DNA from: an uncultured Lachnospiraceae bacterium
Lineage (GTDB): Bacteria; Bacillota; Clostridia; Lachnospirales; Lachnospiraceae
Length of the DNA: 43,494 nt
NCBI GenBank assembly: GCA_910585995.1
Contig: CAJUGG010000063.1
Coordinates: 1 to 43,494 of the forward strand
Direction: 5' to 3'
The notes beneath the pieces were generated by a model. The model saw nothing but the letters and a program-made list of their open reading frames with translations. It was not told the origin of the DNA and did not search any database. This document shows positions 7,262 through 15,717 of this stretch, piece after piece. The translations under genes were made by a program, and so were the position numbers. Numbering within the stretch: the stretch's first letter is position 1; each line of letters begins with the position of its first letter.

Positions 7262-7292
7262 AGGTCTGTGTGCAGCCGAGTTGGCACACATG
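7262..7292. other. attR of intervening element 2
   Basis: Right junction: GA at 7278-7279, GTGTGC at 7268-7273 four bases before it. From 7280 the sequence continues the CotJC motif as L-A-H-M-E-M-I. Confidence 0.78.
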
Positions 7293-7721
7293 GAGATGAT
7301 CTGCACCATTGTCCACCAACTGACAAGAGATATGACCATGGAGCAGATCGAAAAATCAGGCTTTGGCACTTACTATGTGGATCACACAGCCGCTCTGTGG
7401 CCCACAGCCGCAGCCGGCATTCCGCATAATGCCTGTGAATTTCAGTCTAAAGGGGATGTAATTACAGATTTGTTTGAGGATCTGGCAGCAGAGCAAAAGG
7501 CACGCACTACCTATGACAACCTGCTTCGCGTAGTCAAAGATCCGGACGTGGCAGAGCCGCTTCGGTTTTTGAGGATGAGAGAAGTGGTGCATTTCCAGAG
7601 ATTTGGAGAAACTCTGCGCATCGTGCAGGATCACCTGGATTCTAGGAACTTCTATATTATGAATCCAGAATTTGATACCGGCATTGCAGGAAACAGTGGA
7701 TGCGGGTGTGAGAAAAAATAA
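7279..7721 (+). CDS. cotJC: Segment 3 of interrupted cotJC-like manganese catalase (main body)
   Basis: Encodes the rest of a CotJC/Mn-catalase ferritin-like fold: ELAHMEMICTIVHQLTRD, then YYVDHTAALWPTAAAGIP, DLFEDLAAEQKARTTYDN and REVVHFQRFGE. The His of ELAH, the Glu of AAEQKAR and the His of REVVHF are expected manganese ligands; with the two Glu of segment 2 the five-ligand site is complete. A Cys/Gly tail (SGCGCEKK) ends the protein. The open frame extends to a TTG at 7242 but has no ribosome site there and crosses the element boundary. There are no internal stops, so the body has not decayed. CotJC is a spore-coat component made in the mother cell. Confidence 0.9.
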
Positions 7722-7777
7722 TAGATGGCATGTTTTGCTAGCAGACTTACTATTATGAATCATAGCATATGAAAAAA

Positions 7778-7826
7778 GTGCTGCAATATCATTTTTGAGG
7801 GATGATATTGCGGCACCTTTTTTTGT
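7778..7826. terminator. Bidirectional terminator after cotJC
   Basis: A 15-bp stem (7778-7792 with 7802-7816, one G-U or mismatch) flanked by A6 on the left and T7 on the right, so it can serve cotJC and the convergent pseudogene. Confidence 0.8.
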
Positions 7827-7829
7827 CAG

Positions 7830-8647
7830 CTAGTACCTGGTCTGTTTTCCATACATTTTGATATATTCTTGTGCTGTCTGCAATGACAAATTCAGCTTCT
7901 TTTGTAATCGTTCCAATATATCATGTTCAGGAATCCCAAATTCTAATCCTGTCTCGATAATGCCTTTCGCTTCGCCTTTTGCTTCATTTTCTTTTGCAAT
8001 TTCATCAAACAAAGTACACATATCAAAGTCTCCTTTCCTGGATAATGCGTTGTAATCAAGTTTACAATTAGTTGCTCCTGCCACGGTCATAATGACGGAC
8101 TTATCTACATTGTGCTCTCTGGCATAGTCTATGACTTTTTTCTTTGCTTCCTCTTTTGATAAATTTTTGTCAAGAATAATTTTCATCATATTGAAAAAAG
8201 CTACATTTTTTATATTATGAAATGTCAGATTATTTTCTCTTGCCTCTACAAGCAGGATTTTATAATCATTTACAAATGCTTTTAACTCTTCGGGAATATT
8301 TAATATCTCATGAAGAGATACTGCACCATCCCAGGGCTTTTCGCCATAGTAGACAATCATTGTAATGACTGGTGTAAATTTATCTGATTTTTTCATCCTT
8401 GACAGAAATTCATCTTCTTCCAGTCCTTTTGATGCCTGATACTTCCTGGCATTGCTGTCATACTGTTTTTTATAAGTGCCATAATCATATCCCATGACCC
8501 GCAGGGGCATTGCATAGTGGATATGTTCTTGCCATTCCAGTAATTCTTTAGTACAATATCTGGTTTTAAATCTTGTGTTTTTTTTGCCATCCTTTCTTTC
8601 CTTCCTTTTGCTTCCTCTAGTATACTATTAAAATCCATTAGTGGCAA
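7830..8647 (-). pseudogene. Decayed Rpn-family (PD-(D/E)XK) recombination-promoting nuclease/putative transposase
   Basis: The 226-aa downstream frame (7830-8510) matches Lachnospiraceae Rpn-type proteins: MPLRVMGYDYGTYKKQYD, DKFTPVITMIVYYGEKPWDG, NIPEELKAFVNDYKILLVEA, VDKSVIMTVAGATN. A short upstream frame (8393-8647) carries the usual N-terminus, KPDIVLKNYW. In intact members about 80 residues holding the nuclease core lie between these pieces. Here NYWNGKNI joins straight to HYAMPLRV with a frame change near 8510-8530. The gene therefore has an internal deletion plus frameshift and should lack nuclease activity. Confidence 0.8.
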
Positions 8648-8681
8648 GTTATACCGGGAGGTGATATTGCGGCGCTTTTGG

Positions 8682-10706
8682 TTAGGAGGTGGTAGTGTGA
8701 GTACCTTCTTTTAATAGTGCTATGATCTCATCTGCATGATTGGCGGCAAGCAGATCTTCTACGAGAGAAGTCTGGTAGATGGCTTTCATAAAATCCATAA
8801 GGACTGGGATGTTTTTTTCGGAGAGAGCTGATGCCATAATCAGAGAGACGGGATGCGGACAGCCTTGAAAGTAGACCGGTGACTGTAAGCGGAGGAGGGA
8901 GATGCCATCGTCTAAGACTCCATCCACGGGATTGGCGTGGGCTAGGGCGATTCCGGGAGGGATGACGATATAGGGTCCATATTCCTGCACCAGGTGAATC
9001 ATCTGATTCAGATAATCAATGGTGATCAGATGGTCCCACAACAGGGCTTCGCCGGCAATGTAGATGGCTTCTTGCCAGGTGGCGGCGGTTCGGTCTAAAA
9101 GAATCCGGTTTGCAGTTAAAAAATCTGACAGAGAAGGTTTTTGCGGCAAAGGCGCCATTGGCAGGAAAAGTTTTTCTTTTTCTAAGGATGACCGAAGCGC
9201 CTGCGTCTTTCTGTGTGAGATCTGTTCAAATTCCAGGCGTATTTTTTCATAATCTGTGGTATCTGGTATGGCATTGATCTGAATCCAGGGAATATCCATA
9301 TGAGACAGATGAATGGTAGAGACTACCAGATCACAGACGGTTGTCTTTAAGATCATAGGCAGATTGTGGGTGGAACAGACAGCGATGATCTCACAGGGAA
9401 TATTGTGCTCAATCATGGAAGCTAAAAATTTCCCGGTAATCAGTCCGGTGCCGCAAGTGATGATGATCTTTGGGCGAAAATTGTGCTGGCGTTTTTGGTT
9501 GATGACAGGGATCAGATGCATCAAAATATAAGATAATTCATCATCGGACAGATTTTGCTGAAAAAAAGCTTCCAGATTTTGTATGTTGTCTTTTAAGATC
9601 TGAAAATCTTTTGGGAACAACTTTTTCATCTTGGCGGTATAGGAACTGTCAGATGGTTCCTGCATAGACAGGCGCTGATTGATCGCTATCATATGAGAAC
9701 TAAGGTGTTCTGCCAATTCGTGATTGGAAGCGAGATCGATTCCATAAATAAATGAAAGCTTTTGTAAGAAAAACAGAACGGTCATATCAATACTGGATTT
9801 GATGGGAGAATTATGACTGTCATCCGGCAAAAGATGCATCTTGATACAGAGACTGAGAAGATACGCATGTTCCTGGGGAGGACAGATCACGTTCCAGTGT
9901 TTTGCGTCCAGGATGTAATGAACAAAAGCAGAAGCAAATGATGTCTGTTCCTGCGGGGGAGGATCAGTTAATTCTGCAAAATGATGGTGCTTGATTCTGT
10001 GTACAGACAGGCTGATCACCAGAGAGAGATTGTAAAAAGTCCGATCATCCAACGTCAGATTAAATTGTTTTTCTGCTGCGATCAAGACGGCAGAGACGGC
10101 ATTTTGATATTGTTCAATACTCGTGATAATGGACACAAATTTTCCGCAGATACAGGAAGTAAGGGAAGTCCATGGATAAGAACAGAGCAAATCAAGTCGC
10201 TCTAAGGAGTCCAGAATCAGTCTCCTCTTTTGCAATTCACTTCCATTTAACAGGAAACCATAGTGTTTTTTATCGTTGATGGTGATCTCATAATCCTGAA
10301 AAATGTCCTGGATTTTTTTAAAGTCGCCCATAATCGTAGAACGGCTGGAATACAGCAAAGTACAGATGACATTGAGTTTTACAGGCGATTCGGAAAAAAT
10401 AAGAAGCAACATGATAAAGATCTGACGTTCATCGGCAGACAGTGTATAATCCTGTAGATTTTGCGCGAAAAGTACATGTGTCAGAGCAGGTAATGGATGG
10501 TGAGAGGCAGAAAAGATTCCTTTATGAAATCTCATCAGATCAGGGAGAGCATTTTTATTTAAAAAATAAGAGATCTCTTCCCAATAATTTCTGATGGTTC
10601 GTTCGCTGACAGCCATCTCTTTTGAAAGTTCTTTCAGGGTGATCCCATGTTCTGCATCAAATATCTTTTGAATCATTTCAATCATATATCGATTCATGAA
10701 TCCCAT
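8682..10706 (-). CDS. BglG-family PRD transcriptional activator with EIIB and EIIA domains
   Basis: A 674-aa PTS-controlled regulator. An N-terminal helix-turn-helix (about 15-40, ITLKELSKEMAVSERTIRNY) is followed by a second winged helix (about 100-160) and two PRD-like regions (about 180-400). Then come an EIIB-like domain with Cys at about 416 in IIITCGTGL and a type-2 EIIA domain with His at about 590 in IALAHANP. This layout is that of DNA-binding activators (MtlR/LicR type), not RNA-binding antiterminators. It is divergent from the PTS operon starting at 10972 across 265 bp, so it most likely activates it in response to PTS phosphorylation. Position resembles sgcR in function but not in family. 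Confidence 0.9.
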   Translation of the reverse strand: MGFMNRYMIEMIQKIFDAEHGITLKELSKEMAVSERTIRNYWEEISYFLNKNALPDLMRFHKGIFSASHHPLPALTHVLFAQNLQDYTLSADERQIFIMLLLIFSESPVKLNVICTLLYSSRSTIMGDFKKIQDIFQDYEITINDKKHYGFLLNGSELQKRRLILDSLERLDLLCSYPWTSLTSCICGKFVSIITSIEQYQNAVSAVLIAAEKQFNLTLDDRTFYNLSLVISLSVHRIKHHHFAELTDPPPQEQTSFASAFVHYILDAKHWNVICPPQEHAYLLSLCIKMHLLPDDSHNSPIKSSIDMTVLFFLQKLSFIYGIDLASNHELAEHLSSHMIAINQRLSMQEPSDSSYTAKMKKLFPKDFQILKDNIQNLEAFFQQNLSDDELSYILMHLIPVINQKRQHNFRPKIIITCGTGLITGKFLASMIEHNIPCEIIAVCSTHNLPMILKTTVCDLVVSTIHLSHMDIPWIQINAIPDTTDYEKIRLEFEQISHRKTQALRSSLEKEKLFLPMAPLPQKPSLSDFLTANRILLDRTAATWQEAIYIAGEALLWDHLITIDYLNQMIHLVQEYGPYIVIPPGIALAHANPVDGVLDDGISLLRLQSPVYFQGCPHPVSLIMASALSEKNIPVLMDFMKAIYQTSLVEDLLAANHADEIIALLKEGTHTTTS

Positions 10707-10971
10707 CCTCGCTGTTGGTTAAAATGCCTATAAAATGTGTTTTTTAAATATAATTTTTATCTATTATAACAAAAGGACAGATGTGAATAAAAGAGCAAAT
10801 TCTTTCCAATTCTCTGTAAAAGATGGAAAGGATTCAAAAGGTTTAAATAATTACCAAAAACTGAAAGGAATTGCGCTTTTTTTTGTGACTTTTTTACAGT
10901 ATAGTGAAAGTACAGATTCCAAACCAACACGGTAGGCCGACCGGGAGAAATCAAAATCAGGAGGATACGAT

Positions 10972-11787
10972 ATGAGTAAAACATGGATAAAAGAGTTATT
11001 TGGGACTGAAAAACCAGTTCTTGGGATGCTGCATCTGATGGCGATGCCTACCGATCCTAAATATGATCCGGAAGGCGGCGTGGATGCTGTCCTGGCCCGC
11101 GCAAGACGTGATCTGAAGGCATTACAGGATGGGGGAATTGACGGAATCATCTTCTGCAATGAATTTAGTATTCCCTATACCAGTGATGTCCGGCCGGTTA
11201 CGATTGCAACGATGGCGAGAATCATAGGCGAGATGATGTCAGAGATACAGGTTCCTTTTGGAGTCGATGTGGCGACAGATCCCTATAAAGTATTTGATCT
11301 GGCAGCTGCGGTGGGAGCTAAATTTGTGCGTGAGACATTTTTTGGGGCGTATGCGGGAGATTATGGGATTCAGAGTCTGAGCGTTGGCGAGGTGGAAAGG
11401 CATCGGCATGCCGTTGGGTGTCAGAAGGTGCGTACGCTGGCGACGCTGGTGCCAGAAGCAGGGGTTCCACTTGGGGGGCGTCCGGTGGAGGATATTGCAA
11501 GATCCATCAATCACAACTGGAATCCGGATGTTCTGCTGGTCTATGGATTGGCAGCGGGGACTGCTATCGATAACCATCTGATCACAAAGGTAAAGGGAGT
11601 AGTGGATACGCCGGTATTTGCCAGTAATGGGGTGACGGAGGATACAGTGGAGGATACTTTAAAGATTGCAGACGGCTGTGTGGTGGCTACCTGGATGAAA
11701 TATGACGGAAAATTCTATAATGAAACGGATGTGGACCGCGTCCGTCGCCTAATGCAGAAGGCGCGGGCATACAGGGAGTCTTTATGA
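10972..11787 (+). CDS. BtpA/SgcQ family TIM-barrel protein
   Basis: A 271-aa member of the BtpA/SgcQ family: VLGMLHLMAMPTDPKYDPEG at the N-terminus, GGIDGIIFCNEF, VPFGVDVATDP, GAKFVRETFFGAYAGDYG, and the phosphate-binding end TPVFASNGVTEDTV. SgcQ proteins are linked to PTS operons and annotated as putative nucleosidases or sugar-phosphate enzymes; the reaction is not established. AGGAGG seven bases upstream supports the start. It is the first gene of the operon. The promoter is not consensus: a TATAGT at 10900-10905 lacks a -35, which fits an activator-dependent start. Confidence 0.88.
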   Translation: MSKTWIKELFGTEKPVLGMLHLMAMPTDPKYDPEGGVDAVLARARRDLKALQDGGIDGIIFCNEFSIPYTSDVRPVTIATMARIIGEMMSEIQVPFGVDVATDPYKVFDLAAAVGAKFVRETFFGAYAGDYGIQSLSVGEVERHRHAVGCQKVRTLATLVPEAGVPLGGRPVEDIARSINHNWNPDVLLVYGLAAGTAIDNHLITKVKGVVDTPVFASNGVTEDTVEDTLKIADGCVVATWMKYDGKFYNETDVDRVRRLMQKARAYRESL

Positions 11788-12425
11788 TGAGGATCAGTCC
11801 TTCGATTGCTTCTTCCGATATCTTGCATGTGGCAGATGAAGTGCATTTTGCACAAAAGCATTGTCATCAGGTACATCTGGATGTGGAAGACGGAGTGGCA
11901 GTGATGGGGATATCATTTGGCATGAAGATGTGCAGAAAGATCAAGGAGCTGATCTTGAAAGACACTTGTCTCTCTTTGCATCTGGAAGTGTATCGTCCGC
12001 TGGATTATCTGGAAGAAATCAAAGAGATTGAACCAGATATAGTCTTTGTACAGACGAATCATCTGGAAGATCCCCTGTCTGTACTCAGACAGTTTCAAGA
12101 GGCAGAAGTTCACACAGGCATCAGTATCTCAGATGCGGATATGGCGTCAGAGCATATGAAATCATTGATCGCCCTTTCAGAACAAGTGCTTGTGCTGACG
12201 GCTGGTCTGACAGATCCTGAGCAGAGATTCCGGATGGATCTGTATCAGTATGCGGAAACACTTGCACAAGAAGAGCGGATTCCTGTCTGGGTGGACGGTG
12301 GCATTACGTTAAAATATTATCAAAGGATGGTACAGTCAAAGACTTCGCTCCATGCGGCTGTGATGGGAAGAGGTGTCTTTGGGGATAAAGAGAATTTTCT
12401 GCGAACCCTATATGGAACAGGATAA
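11784..12425 (+). CDS. Ribulose-phosphate 3-epimerase-like protein (SgcE type)
   Basis: A 213-aa TIM barrel related to Rpe: PSIASSDILHVADEV, VHLDVEDGVAV (in place of the usual H-x-D-x-M-D-G), LSLHLEVYRPLDYL, and VWVDGGITLKYYQRM. Canonical Rpe motifs are recognisable but degenerate, as in SgcE. The substrate is likely a ketopentose or ketohexose phosphate delivered by the PTS in this locus. Its ATG overlaps the stop of the preceding gene (ATGATGA at 11784), implying translational coupling; 11787 is an equally good start. Confidence 0.8.
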   Translation: MMRISPSIASSDILHVADEVHFAQKHCHQVHLDVEDGVAVMGISFGMKMCRKIKELILKDTCLSLHLEVYRPLDYLEEIKEIEPDIVFVQTNHLEDPLSVLRQFQEAEVHTGISISDADMASEHMKSLIALSEQVLVLTAGLTDPEQRFRMDLYQYAETLAQEERIPVWVDGGITLKYYQRMVQSKTSLHAAVMGRGVFGDKENFLRTLYGTG

Positions 12426-12461
12426 GAGCGGACAAGCTATCTATTAGGAAAGGAAATGGTC

Positions 12462-13100
12462 ATGTATGAGGATTTAAAAAAAGAGATACTTTGTGCCTGC
12501 CTGAAGATGAGAGAGTATCAGTTGATATCTTTAAGTGGGGGAAATATCAGTGTTCGGGTGGGAGAAGACCGATATTTGGTCACACCATCGGGTATGAATT
12601 ATGAAGAGATGAGTGAGGATGATATTGTATTGATCGATGGGAAGTGCAATCTGATCGAAGGGAGCAGAAGGCCATCTTCTGATTCATCGGCGCTGATCTA
12701 TATCTTTCAGCACAAACCAGAAGTAAATGCAATTATCCATACCCATCAGCCCTATGCGACAGCTGTCGGACTGATTGCCGACCGACTGCCTGCCTGTTTG
12801 GTCAATCTGATCGATGCGACTCATGGGGATGTGGTCGTGGCGCCATGGACGCGCTCTTCAGATATTGGGATGGGAAAATTGTGTATCGAATATGGAAATG
12901 AGTCCCATGCGGTTATCATGAAACATCATGGAGTGATTGGATATGGGGCTTCTCTAAAGGAGGCACTATTTAGCGTGGTGTATCTGGAAGAGGGGGCAAA
13001 GACCTACTGTATCGCCCGGATGATGGGGGAAGTCAAAGAACTTCCCAAGGAAGAGATTGCACTGGAACTAAGCGGTATGGACCGCTATGGACAGACATAA
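12462..13100 (+). CDS. Class II aldolase/L-ribulose-5-phosphate 4-epimerase family protein
   Basis: A 212-aa zinc enzyme of the FucA/AraD family. Phosphate-loop SGGNIS (about 26), RPSSDSS (about 70-76), zinc ligands His93 and His95 in IHTHQPYAT, and His155 in KHHGV. The acid residue after PSS is Asp74; FucA-type aldolases have Glu, AraD-type epimerases Asp, so an epimerase role is as likely as aldol cleavage. The ATG at 12462 has AAGGA seven bases upstream; the ATG at 12456 is too close. It lies between the Rpe-like and PTS genes, in a pathway for a phosphorylated sugar. Confidence 0.87.
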   Translation: MYEDLKKEILCACLKMREYQLISLSGGNISVRVGEDRYLVTPSGMNYEEMSEDDIVLIDGKCNLIEGSRRPSSDSSALIYIFQHKPEVNAIIHTHQPYATAVGLIADRLPACLVNLIDATHGDVVVAPWTRSSDIGMGKLCIEYGNESHAVIMKHHGVIGYGASLKEALFSVVYLEEGAKTYCIARMMGEVKELPKEEIALELSGMDRYGQT

Positions 13101-13113
13101 GGGGGAAGGGATC

Positions 13114-13416
13114 ATGAGAGAACTGAAGGTATTAGTAGCATGTGGGGGAGGAATTGTTACATCCACGTATGTCTCTTCGGAGATTGAAGAGATTGCAAGA
13201 AAAGTGAATGTAAAGGCCCATGTGACCAAGACACAGTTGATGAATCTGCCAGCAGTGGCAAAGGATTATGATGTTGTATTTGTGGCATCCAAATATCACG
13301 AAGACATCGGGGTTCCTGTCTATTCCGCAACGGGAGTGGTCACAGGCATCAATGAAGAGGAAGAACGTGAAAATATACAAAAGGTATTGATTGCGTTGAG
13401 TCAACAGCAGAGTTAG
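13114..13416 (+). CDS. PTS EIIB component, galactitol/SgcB family
   Basis: A 100-aa phosphocarrier. Cys10 in LKVLVACGGGIVTST is the phosphorylated residue; the rest has the GatB-like Rossmann-type pattern. The ATG at 13114 follows GGGGGAAGG and is preferred over an upstream in-frame ATG inside the previous gene. It receives phosphate from the EIIA at 15190 and passes it to sugar bound by the EIIC at 13432. Confidence 0.9.
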   Translation: MRELKVLVACGGGIVTSTYVSSEIEEIARKVNVKAHVTKTQLMNLPAVAKDYDVVFVASKYHEDIGVPVYSATGVVTGINEEEERENIQKVLIALSQQQS

Positions 13417-13431
13417 ATAGGAGGGGGAGAT

Positions 13432-14718
13432 ATGACATATATTTTTTCAATAGTTCAGTATATTATGGATCTGGGGGCGGCGATCTTTCTTCCGATTATG
13501 ATCACCATACTTGGTCTTGTATTCGGTCTGAAATTTTTTGAATCTTTACGAAATGGTCTGCGGATCGGAGCAGGTTTTTTAGGTATCAGTATCACGCTGG
13601 ATCTTTTGATTGGCGGTATGTCTCCGGCGATTGAATATTATTCCGCTTTGGGAGAAGGCGGATTTACTGTCACTGATATTGGATGGCAGGGGGTGTCTGC
13701 TATCGCTTGGTCGACTTCGTATGCATTGATCTTTGTGCCGCTTGCACTCGTTCTTAATTTTGTCCTGATCAGGATTCGGTTTACCAAGACGATGGATGTG
13801 GATATCTGGGACTATTTTCACTTTTTCCTGGGTTCTTCCATCTGCTATTATGTGCTGAAGTTAGCAGGAGTGTCAGAGGTTCCGGCATTTATCATCGGAC
13901 TTTTGGTGGGTGTTGCTACTTTTATGGTGACTTTAAAACTTGCGGATAAGCTGGCACCCAAATGGCAGGAACATTATAACCTTCCTGGAACCACTTGCTG
14001 TAATTTTGATGCCTATTATATGTGGGCGATTAACTGGCTTGTCTGTAAAGTGATTGATCGGATACCAGGACTGAACAAGATCAATGTGAATCTCAAATGG
14101 CTGAATGACAGATTTGGGGCATTAGGGGAGACTTCGGTCATCACCTTTATCGTAGGTCTTTTGTTATCACTGTTGACACGGCAGAATCTGACCAATACGC
14201 TTACTATGAGTATCACGTTATCCGCAGCGATTGTAATTATGCCAAAGGTAATCGGACTTTTGATGGAGGGCCTGGTTCCTGTATCCAATGCAGCACGTAA
14301 ATTTTTCAAAAAGCGTCTGGGAGATGATTATGAGATCAATATCGGGATGGATCAGGCGCTTTGTTTAGGAGATCCTGTCGGCATCGAATGTGCAGCGATT
14401 ATGATTCCGATTGCTATCGCCATCTCATTTCTGCCTGGGATTACCATGTTTCCACTAAGCGGACTTGGATCTTTGATCTATTTCACCTGTGCTTGTTCGC
14501 TGTTTGCCAAAGGGGATATCTTTAAGACGCTGATATCGACTTCTTTTTGTATCTTTTATACCTATGAGATCGATTCATGGATGGCACCGCTGATCACACA
14601 GATCGGGGTACAGGCAGGCTATATCTCGGATGCGTCCACTTTGATCTCAGGTGCAGAAGTGGAAGAGTTCCACTGCGTACTGGTGGCATTGGTTGGCAAA
14701 CTCTTAAAAGCCTGGTAG
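13432..14718 (+). CDS. PTS EIIC permease, galactitol/SgcC family
   Basis: A 428-aa integral membrane protein with about ten hydrophobic segments and GatC/SgcC hallmarks: LGLVFGLKFFESLRNGLRIG, ATFMVTLKLADKLAPKWQEH, NFDAYYMWAINWLV and the conserved region ALCLGDPVGIECAAIMIPIA. It forms the transport channel for the sugar phosphorylated by the locus EIIB. AGGAGGGGGAG lies just upstream of the ATG. The substrate cannot be read from sequence; E. coli sgc specificity is also unknown. Confidence 0.92.
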   Translation: MTYIFSIVQYIMDLGAAIFLPIMITILGLVFGLKFFESLRNGLRIGAGFLGISITLDLLIGGMSPAIEYYSALGEGGFTVTDIGWQGVSAIAWSTSYALIFVPLALVLNFVLIRIRFTKTMDVDIWDYFHFFLGSSICYYVLKLAGVSEVPAFIIGLLVGVATFMVTLKLADKLAPKWQEHYNLPGTTCCNFDAYYMWAINWLVCKVIDRIPGLNKINVNLKWLNDRFGALGETSVITFIVGLLLSLLTRQNLTNTLTMSITLSAAIVIMPKVIGLLMEGLVPVSNAARKFFKKRLGDDYEINIGMDQALCLGDPVGIECAAIMIPIAIAISFLPGITMFPLSGLGSLIYFTCACSLFAKGDIFKTLISTSFCIFYTYEIDSWMAPLITQIGVQAGYISDASTLISGAEVEEFHCVLVALVGKLLKAW

Positions 14719-14727
14719 TGAAAAAGT

Positions 14728-15186
14728 ATGAAAAAATATAAGATTCGATCAGATGTGAAAAAAAGATATCGAATAGCTGGTGTTGGTGCGATGATCCTGC
14801 TTCTGACAGTTGTTGTGGTACATCCGGTTGTGTACAGAAAGCCGATACTGAATATTCTGTTCTATACGCTGGCATTTTCTTATGGCCTTTTGCATATTTT
14901 GCGCTGCAGGCTATGTTATCTTAAACTTGACAAAGGAATCATGGAATTTTATGATGGGATTGTTGACCGGAAAAAGATTCCAGTCAGAGAGATCACCAAG
15001 ATTGAATACAATCCTGAGATCATGCTGCGGTTCTATTTAAAGAATGTGAATACAGCGGTCAGGATTCCGAATATCTTCTGTGCAGAGGATCTGGAAGATC
15101 TATTTCGGACTCTGAGGCAGTATCAGGCATCCATAGATGTCCAATATGTTTTTAAATCGAAACAAGATGGAAGACAGGAAGGTTGA
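14728..15186 (+). CDS. Small membrane protein in the PTS operon
   Basis: A 152-aa protein: basic N-terminus, two hydrophobic helices (about 17-35 and 42-58), then a soluble region that looks like a bacterial PH-type domain (YLKLDKGIMEFYDGIVDRKK, then IPVREITKIEY, and RIPNIF). I do not recognise a named family. It starts 9 bp after the EIIC gene and ends 3 bp before the EIIA gene, so it is part of the operon; a membrane-associated accessory role is inference. Confidence 0.75.
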   Translation: MKKYKIRSDVKKRYRIAGVGAMILLLTVVVVHPVVYRKPILNILFYTLAFSYGLLHILRCRLCYLKLDKGIMEFYDGIVDRKKIPVREITKIEYNPEIMLRFYLKNVNTAVRIPNIFCAEDLEDLFRTLRQYQASIDVQYVFKSKQDGRQEG

Positions 15187-15189
15187 TAA

Positions 15190-15630
15190 ATGGATCAGAT
15201 TTATATTATTGAAGGAAATGCAAGTGACTGGAGAGAGGCCATCTTCATGACTTCGGATGAATTATGGAAACATGGATGTGTGACCGATGATTTTTACAAC
15301 AGTTGTATTGAGCGCGAGGAAGAATTTCCAACAGGTCTTACAGAGAATTGTCCGGTAGCGATACCGCATACCACCAAGGAAAAAGTGAAAAAACAGGCCA
15401 TCTGTGTGCTAAGACTGCCAAAATCCATAAAATTTCACAGAATGGATGATCCAGAATTGGAAGTTGATGTGGACTTGGTGTTTAATCTGGCTTTGAAAGA
15501 TAATAACCAACATGTTATCTTTATCGCCCGGATTATCAATATGCTGAAGAGGCCTGAGACAATCAGAGAGCTAAAAGAATTGCCAGTGAGTCAACTGACA
15601 GAATATTTACAGAACTGTATCTTTGCTTGA
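15190..15630 (+). CDS. PTS EIIA component (fructose/mannitol/SgcA type)
   Basis: A 146-aa type-2 EIIA domain. His60 in CPVAIPHTT is the expected phospho-acceptor. The pattern EEFPTGLTENCPVAIPHT, VDLVFNLALKDNNQHVIFIA and LKRPETIRELKELP is that of the family. It is the last gene of the locus. It takes phosphate from HPr and donates to the EIIB; it may also signal to the EIIA/PRD regulator at 8682. Confidence 0.92.
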   Translation: MDQIYIIEGNASDWREAIFMTSDELWKHGCVTDDFYNSCIEREEEFPTGLTENCPVAIPHTTKEKVKKQAICVLRLPKSIKFHRMDDPELEVDVDLVFNLALKDNNQHVIFIARIINMLKRPETIRELKELPVSQLTEYLQNCIFA

Positions 15631-15671
15631 GTGGCAGAACGCTCAGAACAATGTATTTTATAATGTAACAG

Positions 15672-15709
15672 ACAAAGGATGCTGCGATATTGGCAGCATC
15701 CTTTTGTGA
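15672..15709. terminator. Terminator between the PTS operon and amt
   Basis: GGATGCTGC pairs with GCAGCATCC around a 6-7 nt loop, with A and T runs on both sides. It serves the PTS operon and the convergent amt gene. Confidence 0.88.
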
Positions 15710-15717
15710 TAGATGTT

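Larger units (their letters stand above)
4638..7278. mobile_element. Intervening element 2 (2,641 bp, serine recombinase plus Spo0A-C and XRE genes) in cotJC
   Basis: Interrupts cotJC inside the manganese-ligand motif EExAHMEM. Contents: serine recombinase (4663-6240, minus), a 54-aa ORF (6351-6515, plus), a Spo0A C-terminal-like protein (6512-6865, minus) and an XRE regulator (6852-7118, minus). Recombination at GA restores GTEELAHMEM, the consensus of the family. The inner ends join as GTGTGC, four bases, GA, four bases, GCACAC: a 6-bp perfect inverted repeat centred on the dinucleotide. Both the GA and the GGCACAC alignments give the same 2,641-bp length (1 modulo 3), so excision restores the frame either way. 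Confidence 0.85.

Noticed and set aside
4642..7289. GGCACAC 7-bp direct repeat as the crossover core of element 2
   Set aside because: It gives the same excision length, but the join would read TEETAH, not the family's TEELAH, and the inverted repeat of the element ends is centred on GA four bases away. The shared heptamer is better explained as one arm of the attachment sites.
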